Shown: piece after piece, positions 35,648 to 43,898 of the stretch | Layout of the letters: each line of letters opens with the position of its first letter | Numbering within the stretch: the stretch's first letter is position 1 | DNA from: Peptococcaceae bacterium | Lineage (GTDB): Bacteria > Bacillota > Desulfotomaculia > Desulfotomaculales > Desulfocucumaceae | DNA length: 64,000 nucleotides | Assembly: GCA_023512435.1 (NCBI GenBank) | Contig: JAILZP010000004.1 | Location: 1 to 64,000 of the forward strand | Direction of reading: 5' to 3' | Notes under the pieces: model-generated | What the model was told of the DNA's origin: nothing | Database searches by the model: none | Seen by the model: the letters and a program-made list of their open reading frames with translations, nothing else | Position numbers and translations under genes: made by a program

Positions 35648-36316
35648 ATGGATGGACATTCCAGCATTTTGTTTTTAATCTCGGCCATGGAGATAATCTT
35701 GATTGATCTTGTTTTAAGCGGGGACAACGCGATTATTATCGCCATGGCAACCAGGCACCTGGACCCCCAAAGGAGGAAGAAGGCATTTGTCCTTGGAGCC
35801 ATTGGGGCCATATTGCTGCGTATTTTCTTTGCCGGTATCGCTTCGGTTTCGTTGATGAAGGTGCCGCTGCTGAAATTCTTCGGGGGAGTTGTTTTGTTGT
35901 GGATAGCGGTGAAACTTCTCACGGATGATGGGCAGGGCCAGGCGATAGAGCCTCAAAGACGGCTGATCAGCGCCATTAAGACCATTATCCTGGCCGACCT
36001 GATCATGTCCTTTGACAACGTCCTGGCGGTGGGCGCGGCATCCCACGGTAATCTGATCCTTCTGGTGGCGGGGCTGATGTTCAGCATGACCCTTTTGATG
36101 GCGGGCAGCCAGGTGCTGGCCTCCCTGATGTCAAGGTTTGAATTTGTTACCAATCTGGGGGCCGGGATCATTGCCTGGGTTGCCGGTGATATGATCTGCA
36201 GCGTAAAGAGCGTAAAATTATTTCTTACCTCCCATGTCTCTTTCTTCATCCCCGCCGTCTCGATCCTGTTTGTCTTTTTTACAGCCGAGTTGATCCAGTC
36301 CAGGTTCCGCGGTTGA
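35648..36316 (+). CDS. TerC-family integral membrane protein
   Basis: About 222 residues, with six to seven hydrophobic helices. TerC hallmark acidic motifs sit in membrane helices: LSGDNAIIIAMA near the start and DLIMSFDNVLAV in the middle. Family members (YjbE, YkoY) export manganese or act in metal stress and metalloprotein loading. ATG 35648 (after GGGTGAT) is preferred to ATG 35627. A paralogue lies convergently at 36360-37064. Confidence 0.88.
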   Translation: MDGHSSILFLISAMEIILIDLVLSGDNAIIIAMATRHLDPQRRKKAFVLGAIGAILLRIFFAGIASVSLMKVPLLKFFGGVVLLWIAVKLLTDDGQGQAIEPQRRLISAIKTIILADLIMSFDNVLAVGAASHGNLILLVAGLMFSMTLLMAGSQVLASLMSRFEFVTNLGAGIIAWVAGDMICSVKSVKLFLTSHVSFFIPAVSILFVFFTAELIQSRFRG

Positions 36317-36359
36317 AATAATAAACCCCCGCAGGGGATTGGGACTGCATTGCACCCGG

Positions 36360-37064
36360 TTATTGAGACTGACTGTTTTCTGTCTGCCGGGCCTTTTGGC
36401 GCTGTTTCCGGTTTGAAACCCACCCGTACAGGATCACAAAGGCCGTAATGGCCACCGGAACAGCCGCGTGGATTATATCGGAGAAACTGCCCAGGCCGCC
36501 GCTCAAAAAAACACCGACCTTCTTGTCTTCCAGCAGCATTTCCCCGGCGGTCCAGCCCAGTATGCCGGCGCCGATGTAGATGATGACGGGAAACTTCTTC
36601 ATCAGGAACAGGATGATTTGAGCGCAGAAAATAATGATGGGTATACTGGTGGCCAGCCCCACGACGAGCATCGGCCAGTCCCCCCTGGAAACGGCGGCAA
36701 TGGCCAGGGTGTTGTCCAGGCTCATGATCAGGTCGGCAAAGATTATAATTTTGACTGCCTCCACCAGGCTTTCAGCGGCTTTATCTTCCTCTTCCCCGGA
36801 ATCATCTTCCCGCAGCAGCCTGACCGCGATATAGATTAGCAGAAGGGCGCCCAGGGCCTGCAGAAAGGGGATTTTCAGCAGCATGACAATTACCGCCGTT
36901 AAAATTATCCTCATTACAATGGCGCCGGCGCTCCCAATGAACACAGCGAGCTTTTGCTGCCCGGGGGGCAGCTTGCGGCTGGCCAGGGCTATAACCACTG
37001 CGTTGTCCCCGCTTAAGACCATGTTGATCATTATAATGCTCAATAAAATTGTTAGGTGATCCAC
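36360..37064 (-). CDS. TerC-family integral membrane protein (paralogue)
   Basis: 234 residues from GTG 37064, eight bases after GAAAGGGGG. It has the same core motifs as its convergent neighbour (LSGDNAVVIALASRK, DLIMSLDNTLAIAAVSRGD), an acidic cytoplasmic loop (EDDSGEEEDKAAE), and a basic/glutamine-rich tail. Having two TerC copies tail to tail suggests duplication with inversion or independent recruitment. Manganese export is the likely role by family. Confidence 0.87.
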   Translation of the reverse strand: MDHLTILLSIIMINMVLSGDNAVVIALASRKLPPGQQKLAVFIGSAGAIVMRIILTAVIVMLLKIPFLQALGALLLIYIAVRLLREDDSGEEEDKAAESLVEAVKIIIFADLIMSLDNTLAIAAVSRGDWPMLVVGLATSIPIIIFCAQIILFLMKKFPVIIYIGAGILGWTAGEMLLEDKKVGVFLSGGLGSFSDIIHAAVPVAITAFVILYGWVSNRKQRQKARQTENSQSQ

Positions 37065-37104
37065 ATTTGTTCCCCCTTTCAGGGAAAAGGCTGGCCGGCA
37101 GTCC

Positions 37105-37286
37105 TTACCGGCCGGCGGAATGCCCGGCATCGCCGTTTTTCTGCTTAGGCTGCAGCCCCACCAGCGCGGCAATGGCGATCACGATGAACCCCAGGGAAAG
37201 CAGGGTCAGGCAGGAGGTTGCCCAGCATCAGCATGCCCATCAGCGGCGCTTCCATGGGGGCGATGATCACGGTGACGACGCGCTAT
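37105..37286 (-). pseudogene. C-terminal remnant of an EamA/DMT-type transporter, frameshifted
   Basis: The minus strand encodes VVTVIIAPMEAPLMGMLMLGN-LL and then, after a one-base frameshift, LTLLSLGFIVIAIAALVGLQPKQ, ending at TAA 37107-37105. Joined, this matches the last two helices of EamA transporters (the ..PL.A.L.GE.LTL.. end). A TAG blocks the frame upstream and the rest of the gene is missing. Confidence 0.5.
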
Positions 37287-37375
37287 TTGAAAAATCCTCC
37301 CGGGGCGGGCCTGAAGAAGGACGCGGGACTGGCAGCGAACTGCCGCGAAACAACTTGCCACTTATACATTATAAC

Positions 37376-37415
37376 AAAAAAGGCCGGCAAGAACATGATC
37401 AGCGGCCTTTTTTTT
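37376..37415. terminator. Bidirectional terminator after oadB
   Basis: AAAAAGGCCG pairs with CGGCCTTTTT with A and T tracts. It lies just past the 3' end of oadB (minus strand). Confidence 0.75.
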
Positions 37416-37454
37416 CCGTCGCCGGGCATTAGGGAACAGATTATTCAATAATCG

Positions 37455-38570
37455 CTACTTGATTGAAAGGATGAACGCCCCCGCGGCCACCGCCGTGCCG
37501 ATGACTCCGGCCACGTTGGGTCCCATGGCGTGCATCAGGAGGTAGTTTTGCGGGTTGGCCTCGGACCCCATGGCATGAACCACCCGGGCGGCCATGGGCA
37601 CCGCCGAAACCCCGGCGGCTCCAATCAACGGGTTCACTTTGTTCTTGGTAAAAAGGTTCATTATTTTGGCGATGATCACCCCGCCGGCGGCGGCAAAGGC
37701 GAAAGCCACCACGCCCAGGATGAAAATATAGATGGTTTTGGGATTGAGGAAGTTTTCGGCGGACATGGTGGACCCGACTCCCACGCCCAGCAGGATGGTG
37801 ACAATATTCATCAGCTCGTTGCGGGAGACGTTGGTCAGCCTTTCCACCACCCCCGACTCCATGAACAGGTTGCCCAGCATGAACATGGCCATGAGCGGCG
37901 CCGCCGGGGGAACCAGCAGGATAATCACGATGGATGCCAGCAGGGGGAATACTATTTTTTCGCCCTTGCTGACCGGCCTCATCTGGGTCATTACCATGGC
38001 CCTTTCCTTTTTGGTGGTCAGAAGCTTGGCTATGGGCGGGATGATGATGGGAACCAGGGCCATGTAGGAGTATGCCGCCACTGAAACGGCGCCCATCAAA
38101 TGGGGGGCGAGGTTGGCCGACAAGTATATGGTGGTGGGACCGTCAGCGCCGCCGATGATGCCGATGGTGGCCGCCTCCGGGATGGTAAAGCCGAAAAGCA
38201 GGGCGGTAAAAAAGGCGGCATAAACCCCCAGCTGGGCCGCGGCCCCCAGGATCAGGGTTTTGGGGTTGGCGATCACCGGGCCGAAGTCGGTCATCGCCCC
38301 CAGGCCCAGGAAAATCAGCGGAGGAATCAGTTCGGTCTCTATGCCGAAGTGATAAAAGATATAGAAAAGGCCTCCCTCGGACGTAAGGCCGGTGAGGGGG
38401 AAATTGGCTGCGAAAATGCCGAAACTGATGGGGACAAGCAGAAGCGGCTCAATGCCCTTTTTGATGGCCAGGTACATCAGGGTGAAAGCAATAACCCACA
38501 TGATCACGTTTTTGTAGCTCAATGACCAGATGCCCAGTCCTCCCAGGCTCTGACTGATAGTTTCCAGCAA
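37455..38570 (-). CDS. oadB: Na+-translocating decarboxylase beta subunit
   Basis: 371 residues, about ten membrane helices. Family marks include IGIIGGADGPTTIYLSANLAP, GVGVGSTMSAENFL, and the C-terminal MAARVVHAMGSEANPQNYLLMHAMGPNVAGVIGTAVAAG. In oxaloacetate, methylmalonyl-CoA or glutaconyl-CoA decarboxylases this subunit drives Na+ export. The gene follows the small gamma subunit. No alpha (carboxyltransferase) or biotin carrier gene lies in the window, so the substrate is open; methylmalonyl-CoA would suit a propionate metaboliser. Confidence 0.93.
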   Translation of the reverse strand: MLETISQSLGGLGIWSLSYKNVIMWVIAFTLMYLAIKKGIEPLLLVPISFGIFAANFPLTGLTSEGGLFYIFYHFGIETELIPPLIFLGLGAMTDFGPVIANPKTLILGAAAQLGVYAAFFTALLFGFTIPEAATIGIIGGADGPTTIYLSANLAPHLMGAVSVAAYSYMALVPIIIPPIAKLLTTKKERAMVMTQMRPVSKGEKIVFPLLASIVIILLVPPAAPLMAMFMLGNLFMESGVVERLTNVSRNELMNIVTILLGVGVGSTMSAENFLNPKTIYIFILGVVAFAFAAAGGVIIAKIMNLFTKNKVNPLIGAAGVSAVPMAARVVHAMGSEANPQNYLLMHAMGPNVAGVIGTAVAAGAFILSIK

Positions 38571-38658
38571 AGGTTTTCCCTCCCCGCTTTGATCTGTTCC
38601 GTTTCTACGCTCTGTCGGCCGGAATGTTTTTAGTTTTTAGCCGGCGCTGTCTGCCGTG

Positions 38659-38808
38659 TCAGCAGGCCCGGTTTTTTTCGGCCTGTTTTTTTTCGGCCAG
38701 CCTGAAAAGACTGCCGGCGGCGCTTACAACCAGGTTGAGTATGCCCAGGGCAAGAAATACCGAGATTAGTCCGGTGGTTGCCACTTCAAAAGCCTTTTCC
38801 CAGTCCAA
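38659..38808 (-). CDS. OadG-like gamma subunit of Na+ pump decarboxylase
   Basis: 49 residues from TTG 38808, eight bases after GGGGTGA. A single membrane helix (GLISVFLALGILNLVVSAAG) is followed by a short charged tail (RLAEKKQAEKNRAC), which is the plan of OadG-type small subunits. It lies upstream of oadB in the same direction. A promoter (-35 at 38864, -10 at 38840) fits a short leader. Confidence 0.75.
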   Translation of the reverse strand: MDWEKAFEVATTGLISVFLALGILNLVVSAAGSLFRLAEKKQAEKNRAC

Positions 38809-38834
38809 TTTCCGTTCACCCCTTACGCTGGTAT

Positions 38835-38864
38835 AATATAAAATTTGCATGGATTTGATTGCAA
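38835..38864 (-). promoter_or_regulatory. Promoter of oadG-oadB
   Basis: On the minus strand TTGCAA (38864-38859), 18 bases, then TATATT (38840-38835). The leader to the TTG start is about 20 bases. Confidence 0.5.
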
Positions 38865-38878
38865 TATTCGTGCCGAAA

Positions 38879-38936
38879 TTGTATGCACCATACAACACTC
38901 AAAACACGGCAACAATACAATTGTATACTGTATACA
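38879..38936. promoter_or_regulatory. Cluster of GTATAC-type palindromes upstream of oadG promoter
   Basis: TTGTATG-CAC-CATACAA (38879-38895) and ATACAATTGTAT with overlapping TGTATAC/GTATACA (38915-38936) form two or three neighbouring operator-like palindromes about 15-70 bp upstream of the -35. They could bind a GntR- or TetR-type regulator. Confidence 0.5.
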
Positions 38937-39033
38937 TAATCTGAATGTATGGAAATATTTGCCTGGAAAAGGAATGATTAATGCAATTTTACATTGCAAC
39001 AAGCTCATAGCCCAAGCTTTTGGCAGGAAAGGC

Positions 39034-39070
39034 CAATGCCAAAATGCATAGGCAATGCATTTTGGCATTG
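39034..39070. repeat. 16-bp perfect inverted repeat
   Basis: CAATGCCAAAATGCAT (39034-39049) and ATGCATTTTGGCATTG (39055-39070) around a five-base loop. No T-tract follows. With the GTATAC palindromes it fills the roughly 520-base gap without genes (38809-39328). Confidence 0.7.
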
Positions 39071-39125
39071 CCGGGGCAGTGCTTAAAAAAATTCCATTTC
39101 CCGTACAAATGTTCCCGTAAAGAAT

Positions 39126-39203
39126 TTGACATCTTATAAAAAAGTGTAATATGGGTTAAACGGCTTCTTTTCCGGCAACCTGCGGGTCTGTATCAGTTGC
39201 CGG
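39126..39203 (+). promoter_or_regulatory. Possible promoter and leader hairpin of yabE-like gene
   Basis: TTGACA (39126-39131) with TAATAT 15 bases on, a short spacer. Downstream CCGGCAAC (39172) pairs with GTTGCCGG (39196-39203). No known riboswitch pattern is recognised. Confidence 0.35.
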
Positions 39204-39328
39204 CAACCCGGCAGCATTATTCGACAATACTTTTATCTGATTTCAGCAGGAAACCGGGGAAGTATATAGAAATATTTATCACATGGCATACTGGTGATGG
39301 CAGTATTTTGGAAAGGGGGAGTCGTGTG

Positions 39329-40354
39329 ATGGTCCTGGCTTTTTTCAAAAGGTCACCCGGAAAGGGCAGCGACATCAATACCCCGCCTCCTGCAACCACC
39401 ATCCGCCCGGCGTGGATAATCTCAGGTCTGGCCGCGATCATCCTGGCGGCAGGAATTGTTTTCGGCTTTACCTGGGCAAAGAAAACCGTATCCCTGATCG
39501 ACAACGGTAAAGAAGAGATTATAAAGACCAGATCCAGCAGTGTCGGTGAATTGTTGACGGAAAGGAAAATCGCATTGGTGCCCGAGGACAGGGTGGTCCC
39601 GGACCTGTCCGCCAAATTAAGCGAGGGAGCCAGGGTGGAGATCAAAAGAGCCCACCGCATAACCCTCATCGCCGACCGTGAAACGTCAGAATTTTATTCC
39701 ACGGCGGATACAGTGGGAGGTGTGCTGGAAGAGAAGAAGCTGGCCCTTAATGCAGACGACATCGTGAAGCCGGCGGCGGGGGAAAAAATAACCGGCGATA
39801 CGGAAATCAGGGTGATCAGGGTGAATAATGAAACAGAAGTAGTCAAGGCGCCGGTACCGTACGATGTCAGGCGGGTGCCCAATCCCGATATGGCCAGGGG
39901 GATAAGCAGAACCGTGGTCAGGGGAAGAAACGGGGAAGAACTGCAAACCTGGAGAGTCACTTACCATGACGGCCAGGTGGTCGGCAGGCACCTGGTGGAC
40001 CGGAAGGTGGTCACCAATCCCACCGAGGCAGTGGTTCACATGGGAACGGGCCAGACGGTTTCCAGGGGCGGGGAAACAATCAGGTTCAGGGAGGCCATGG
40101 AGGTTATAGCCACGGCCTACAGCCATACCGGGTATAACACGGCCACCGGCGTCAGGCCGGAGTATGGGGTGGTGGCGGTTGACCCCAGGGTTATCCCCCT
40201 GGGTACCAGGATGTATGTGGAAGGCTATGGATATGCCACTGCCCTTGACACCGGCGGCGCCATCAAGGGCAACCGGATAGACGTGTTCCTGGAATCACCG
40301 GCCGAGGCCAGCAGGTGGGGTGTAAGAACGGTAAAAGTATATCTGTTGGATTAA
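39329..40354 (+). CDS. YabE-like cell-wall protein: DUF348, G5 and 3D domains
   Basis: 341 residues from ATG 39329, seven bases after GGGGGAG. A membrane anchor (about 26-48) is followed by two DUF348 units (SLIDNGKEEIIKTRSSSVGELL; ITLIADRETSEFYSTADTVGGVL), a G5 domain (about 170-245), and a C-terminal 3D domain with the three aspartates (VAVDPRVIPLG..ALDTGGAIKGNRIDVF). It resembles Rpf/Sps-type muralytic proteins active at the wall. Position before ksgA is that of yabE. rnmV is not present between them. Confidence 0.92.
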   Translation: MVLAFFKRSPGKGSDINTPPPATTIRPAWIISGLAAIILAAGIVFGFTWAKKTVSLIDNGKEEIIKTRSSSVGELLTERKIALVPEDRVVPDLSAKLSEGARVEIKRAHRITLIADRETSEFYSTADTVGGVLEEKKLALNADDIVKPAAGEKITGDTEIRVIRVNNETEVVKAPVPYDVRRVPNPDMARGISRTVVRGRNGEELQTWRVTYHDGQVVGRHLVDRKVVTNPTEAVVHMGTGQTVSRGGETIRFREAMEVIATAYSHTGYNTATGVRPEYGVVAVDPRVIPLGTRMYVEGYGYATALDTGGAIKGNRIDVFLESPAEASRWGVRTVKVYLLD

Positions 40355-40361
40355 AAAATGA

Positions 40362-40378
40362 GGAGGGGAAACCCTCCT
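40362..40378 (+). terminator. Weak hairpin after yabE-like gene
   Basis: GGAGGGG-AA-ACCCTCC with a poor T-tract. Confidence 0.4.
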
Positions 40379-40570
40379 TCAGTTTTGCCGGGGCACCGGA
40401 CAGACTAAAGAACAAGGTTTTTATCCTCCGAAGGAATGTGTTAAAATTGTATTAGATTTTTCTGCTTTTCATTGGATAAAATGCGAAAAATATTTCTAAT
40501 TTATAAATTTTAGCTCTAAATTTCCGAACCTTTTAACGAAACGGCCTGGCAATTGCGGCTGGAGGTTTTT

Positions 40571-41443
40571 ATGACCGATCTTGCAGCCCCGTCGGCGGTG
40601 AGGAAACTGATGGAGAGGCATGGTTTCCACTGCCGGAAAAGCCTGGGACAGAACTTTCTGGTGGATGCCAACATCGTCAATAAAATAATTTCCTCAGCCG
40701 CGCTGGACGGGGAAGATACAGTGGTTGAGATTGGCCCCGGCCTGGGGGTTATTACCAGGGCCGCAGCCATGAGGGCCAAAAAGGTTGTTTCCCTGGAGTT
40801 GGACAGGGGACTGAAGCCCGTTCTTGAGGAAACCCTGCAGGGCCTGGACAACGTCCACGTGATTTTCGGTGATGCCATGGAAACCGATCTCGACGGCATC
40901 GTCGGCGCCTGCACCGGGCACAGGGGCCCGTACAAGCTGATTGCCAACCTGCCTTACTATATTACCACCCCCCTGATCATGCGTCTCCTCAGAAGCGGGT
41001 TCAACATCTCCCTTTTTGTAATCATGGTCCAGCAGGAAGTGGCCGAAAGGATTGCCGCCTTACCCGGGGGAAAGGAGTACGGATCGCTGTCGGTGGCGGT
41101 GCAGTACTATACCGAGGCAGGATACCTGTTCAGGGTGCCGAGAACGGTGTTTATTCCGCGCCCCGAGGTGGACTCGGCGGTGGTCCGCCTGGCGAGGCGG
41201 AGTAAGCCCGCCGCGGAGGTGCGGGACGAGGAACTTTTCTTCAAAATTGTCAGGGGGTCCTTCGGGCAAAGGAGGAAAACGATCTTAAACGCCCTGGGAA
41301 CAGCCTTTGATCATATTCCGCGGGAAAAACTGAGAAAACTATTGATGGCGGCGGGAATCGACCCCGGACGCCGGGGGGAGACCCTGGGCCTTGCCGAATT
41401 TGCCGCCATCGCCGGGGAGATGCACAGCCTGGATCTGCGGTGA
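40571..41443 (+). CDS. rsmA: 16S rRNA adenine(1518/1519)-N6-dimethyltransferase
   Basis: 290 residues from ATG 40571 (GGAGG upstream). SAM-binding motif EIGPGLGVIT, KSLGQNFLVD at the start, the catalytic NLPYYITTP, and a C-terminal helical domain (FGQRRKTILNAL). It dimethylates A1518/A1519 of 16S rRNA, also known as KsgA. The position is conserved. Confidence 0.97.
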   Translation: MTDLAAPSAVRKLMERHGFHCRKSLGQNFLVDANIVNKIISSAALDGEDTVVEIGPGLGVITRAAAMRAKKVVSLELDRGLKPVLEETLQGLDNVHVIFGDAMETDLDGIVGACTGHRGPYKLIANLPYYITTPLIMRLLRSGFNISLFVIMVQQEVAERIAALPGGKEYGSLSVAVQYYTEAGYLFRVPRTVFIPRPEVDSAVVRLARRSKPAAEVRDEELFFKIVRGSFGQRRKTILNALGTAFDHIPREKLRKLLMAAGIDPGRRGETLGLAEFAAIAGEMHSLDLR

Positions 41444-41494
41444 TCCGGGGATGGCCGGCAGCCTGGGTTTTGAGGAGAAGGTGGTTTCCGGTTT

Positions 41495-41968
41495 ATGGTT
41501 TACTTTATGAGTCCCACCAGGGGCAGGCTAACCTTTGAGGAGATGATGGCCGATATTGCCGGCTACATTACAGGGCTGCCCACGTCGTCATACAAGGTGA
41601 TCATCGGATCGGACTCCCAGGTGAAGACCGATATGTGTTATATCACCGCCGTGGTGGTCCACCGGCAGGGCAAGGGAGCCCGGTATTATTACAGGAAAAA
41701 GATTCAGAGAAAAATAAAAAGCCTGCGCCAGAAAATATTTTATGAAACCGCCCTGAGCCTGGAGGTGGGCGGCATGGTGGCCAATTACCTGGCGGAAAGC
41801 GGACTGGATGACCTGGAAGTGGAAATTCACATCGATATCGGCAGGCAGGGAGAAACCAGGGACCTGATCCGGGAAGTGGTGGGCATGGTTACCGGCAGCG
41901 GTTTTCAGGCCAAGATCAAGCCCGATGCCTACGCCGCCTCCAGCGTGGCCGACAAGCACACCAAATAA
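41495..41968 (+). CDS. DUF458/YkuK-type RNase H-like protein
   Basis: 157 residues. SPTRGRLTFEEM near the start, then IIGSDSQVK, EIHIDIGRQGETRDLI and KPDAYAASSVADKHTK, the conserved acidic segments of the DUF458 (YkuK) RNase H-like fold. No biochemical role is established. It lies between rsmA and yabG and ends at a strong terminator. ATG 41495 has GAAGGTGG upstream. Confidence 0.82.
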   Translation: MVYFMSPTRGRLTFEEMMADIAGYITGLPTSSYKVIIGSDSQVKTDMCYITAVVVHRQGKGARYYYRKKIQRKIKSLRQKIFYETALSLEVGGMVANYLAESGLDDLEVEIHIDIGRQGETRDLIREVVGMVTGSGFQAKIKPDAYAASSVADKHTK

Positions 41969-41996
41969 TCCGCCGGCCCCTGCCGTCGCCGGCCTG

Positions 41997-42034
41997 CTTG
42001 GCGTTTGATCCGGATCAGACGCCAAGTTTTTTTT
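41997..42034 (+). terminator. Terminator after DUF458 gene
   Basis: CTTGGCGT pairs with ACGCCAAG, then eight T. Confidence 0.9.
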
Positions 42035-42142
42035 GGTGCCTTCGCCCTGTAAAATATCCGCGGCGGGCCCGCTGGCCGCAAAACTGTAACAACCCGGCTA
42101 TTCCTGCCATAAGATGAAAAAAAACAAAAAGGAGGAAAAATA

Positions 42143-43039
42143 TTGGACGAGATCAAAGCGGGAGATATAGTGGCCAGGAATTCTTACAGTTGCGATATAT
42201 ACTTCAAGGTGGTCGTTATATTTGCCGGGGAGGACGGGAAGCAATATGCCCGGCTCAAGGGACTGGATTTCAGGCTTGAGGCCACAGCCCCCCTGGATGA
42301 TCTGGTAAAGATCGAACCCCTCAAAATTTCCCAGTACTGGCACCAGTGCCAGCTAAGAAACATGGAAAAAATGCGCGACGTGTTCATGCGCAGGGAGGAC
42401 GACCGGAAAATTAACCTGGGCAGGGCCACCAAAAACAACATGGAAGATATCCAGAGTTTTGACCTGCCGGGAAACCTGGTCCATATTGACGGGGACAAGG
42501 AGTACCTTGACATGTGCATGGCCAGCTACAAGCAGCTCAACATCGAGTGCCACGGGTACCATATAGACGAGGAAAAGCAGGCGGAAAGGGTAATCGACAT
42601 CCTGGCGGAACACCGGCCCGACATGCTGGTGTTGACCGGCCACGACGGGCTGGTCAAGGGGGCCAAGGAGGAAGACTACCGGGATATAAAAAAGTACCAT
42701 AACTCACAGCATTTTGTTAATGCTGTGAGGGCGGCCAGGCAGTATGAAAAAAGCAGGGATGACCTGGTTATCTTTGCGGGCGCCTGCCAGTCCTACTACG
42801 AGGCCCTTCTTTCCGCCGGCGCCAATTTTGCGAGTTCACCCAAAAGGGTTCTTATCCACGCCTACGACCCGGTGTTTGTGATGGAAAAAGTGGCTTATAC
42901 TTCCATATACGACCCCATTGCCCTGAAGGATGTCATTGCCGGCACCATCACCGGCTTTGACGGAATCGGCGGCGTTGAGGCGCCCGGGGCGCAACCCGGC
43001 GCCTGTATGTATGAAAGAGCTGTTTACGGGGCACAATAG
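42143..43039 (+). CDS. yabG: Sporulation-specific protease YabG
   Basis: 298 residues from TTG 42143, preceded by AAGGAGG. Family segments: [27 protein letters not shown]-like [47 protein letters not shown] and the C-terminal [12 protein letters not shown]. YabG is a sigmaK-dependent protease that trims spore-coat proteins. The position after ksgA matches B. subtilis. Confidence 0.94.
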   Translation: MDEIKAGDIVARNSYSCDIYFKVVVIFAGEDGKQYARLKGLDFRLEATAPLDDLVKIEPLKISQYWHQCQLRNMEKMRDVFMRREDDRKINLGRATKNNMEDIQSFDLPGNLVHIDGDKEYLDMCMASYKQLNIECHGYHIDEEKQAERVIDILAEHRPDMLVLTGHDGLVKGAKEEDYRDIKKYHNSQHFVNAVRAARQYEKSRDDLVIFAGACQSYYEALLSAGANFASSPKRVLIHAYDPVFVMEKVAYTSIYDPIALKDVIAGTITGFDGIGGVEAPGAQPGACMYERAVYGAQ

Positions 43040-43074
43040 GGTATGTATTGGCAATATTTATACAGGAGGATAAC

Positions 43075-43275
43075 ATGCAGGGAAAGGTAAAATGGTTTAA
43101 TCCCGGGAAAGGCTACGGATTTATCGAATCCGACGACGGCACGGACGTGTTTGTCCACTACTCCGCCATCACCGGGGAAGGGTTTAAAACCCTTGACGAG
43201 GGGCAGAAGGTGGAGTTTGACTTAATCCCGGGGAAAAAGGGTCTTCAGGCGGATAATGTGCAGAAGATAACCTAG
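43075..43275 (+). CDS. Cold-shock domain protein
   Basis: 66 residues from ATG 43075, five bases after AGGAGG. Typical CspA family: [30 protein letters not shown] with RNP1 (KGYGFIE) and RNP2 (VFVHY). It is a single-stranded nucleic-acid chaperone. It takes the place occupied by veg in Bacillus. Confidence 0.96.
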   Translation: MQGKVKWFNPGKGYGFIESDDGTDVFVHYSAITGEGFKTLDEGQKVEFDLIPGKKGLQADNVQKIT

Positions 43276-43305
43276 ATTCAACCGAGGAATAAAAAAGTTC
43301 AGGAG

Positions 43306-43341
43306 CCCGCCGGGCATTTTCCCCGGCGGCCTTCTTTTTTT
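43306..43341 (+). terminator. Terminator after cold-shock gene
   Basis: CCGCCGGG pairs with CCCGGCGG, followed by a T run. Confidence 0.9.
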
Positions 43342-43503
43342 ACAGTTACAGATTTTTGAGTGCGGGAAAGCGGGGTTAAGGGGGAGCGGAAAAAACGACG
43401 GTAAAACAATTATTTGGAATAAAATGGCATTTGCCGGGCTGTGCTATCATATCCGTAAAGATGGGAGAAATCTTTAATTTACCGTGAGCCCGGAGGTGGA
43501 ATT

Positions 43504-43758
43504 ATGTTCAGAAAGATTACGGCGGCTGCAACCGCCCTGACCATTTTTGTGCTGGGGTCATTCGCCGAGGCGCGGTTTCACATTACCCCCCCGGTAACCG
43601 CCGCTTTCCGGACGGGGAAAATGCTGCTGGGTGATTTATATACCGGCATTCTGGCCCGTATTCCGGAAGAGATTGACACCACTTCGGCTTTTGTCGCCCT
43701 GACGGGTTTTCTGGCCCTGCTTTCCTTTAAATACCTGGCCAGGGCAAGGAGAATGTAA
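43504..43758 (+). CDS. Small membrane/secreted hypothetical protein
   Basis: 84 residues with CCGGAGGTGG in good position before ATG 43504. A signal-like N-terminal helix (about 6-21) and a second hydrophobic stretch near the end (about 62-77: FVALTGFLALLSFKYLA) followed by basic residues, suggesting two membrane spans with a short outside loop. No family is recognised. It is monocistronic. Confidence 0.6.
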   Translation: MFRKITAAATALTIFVLGSFAEARFHITPPVTAAFRTGKMLLGDLYTGILARIPEEIDTTSAFVALTGFLALLSFKYLARARRM

Positions 43759-43898
43759 AACTGGTCTTCCCCGCCCTCGTCCGGTCAGCCGGTCCAGGCG
43801 ACCACTGGGAGACAACTGCTTGTATAATTCCCTTCCGGGTAATATTATATTTATCGCCGTGAAGCAGATAAGATTTTCAACAGCCCGGGGGGATTGAA

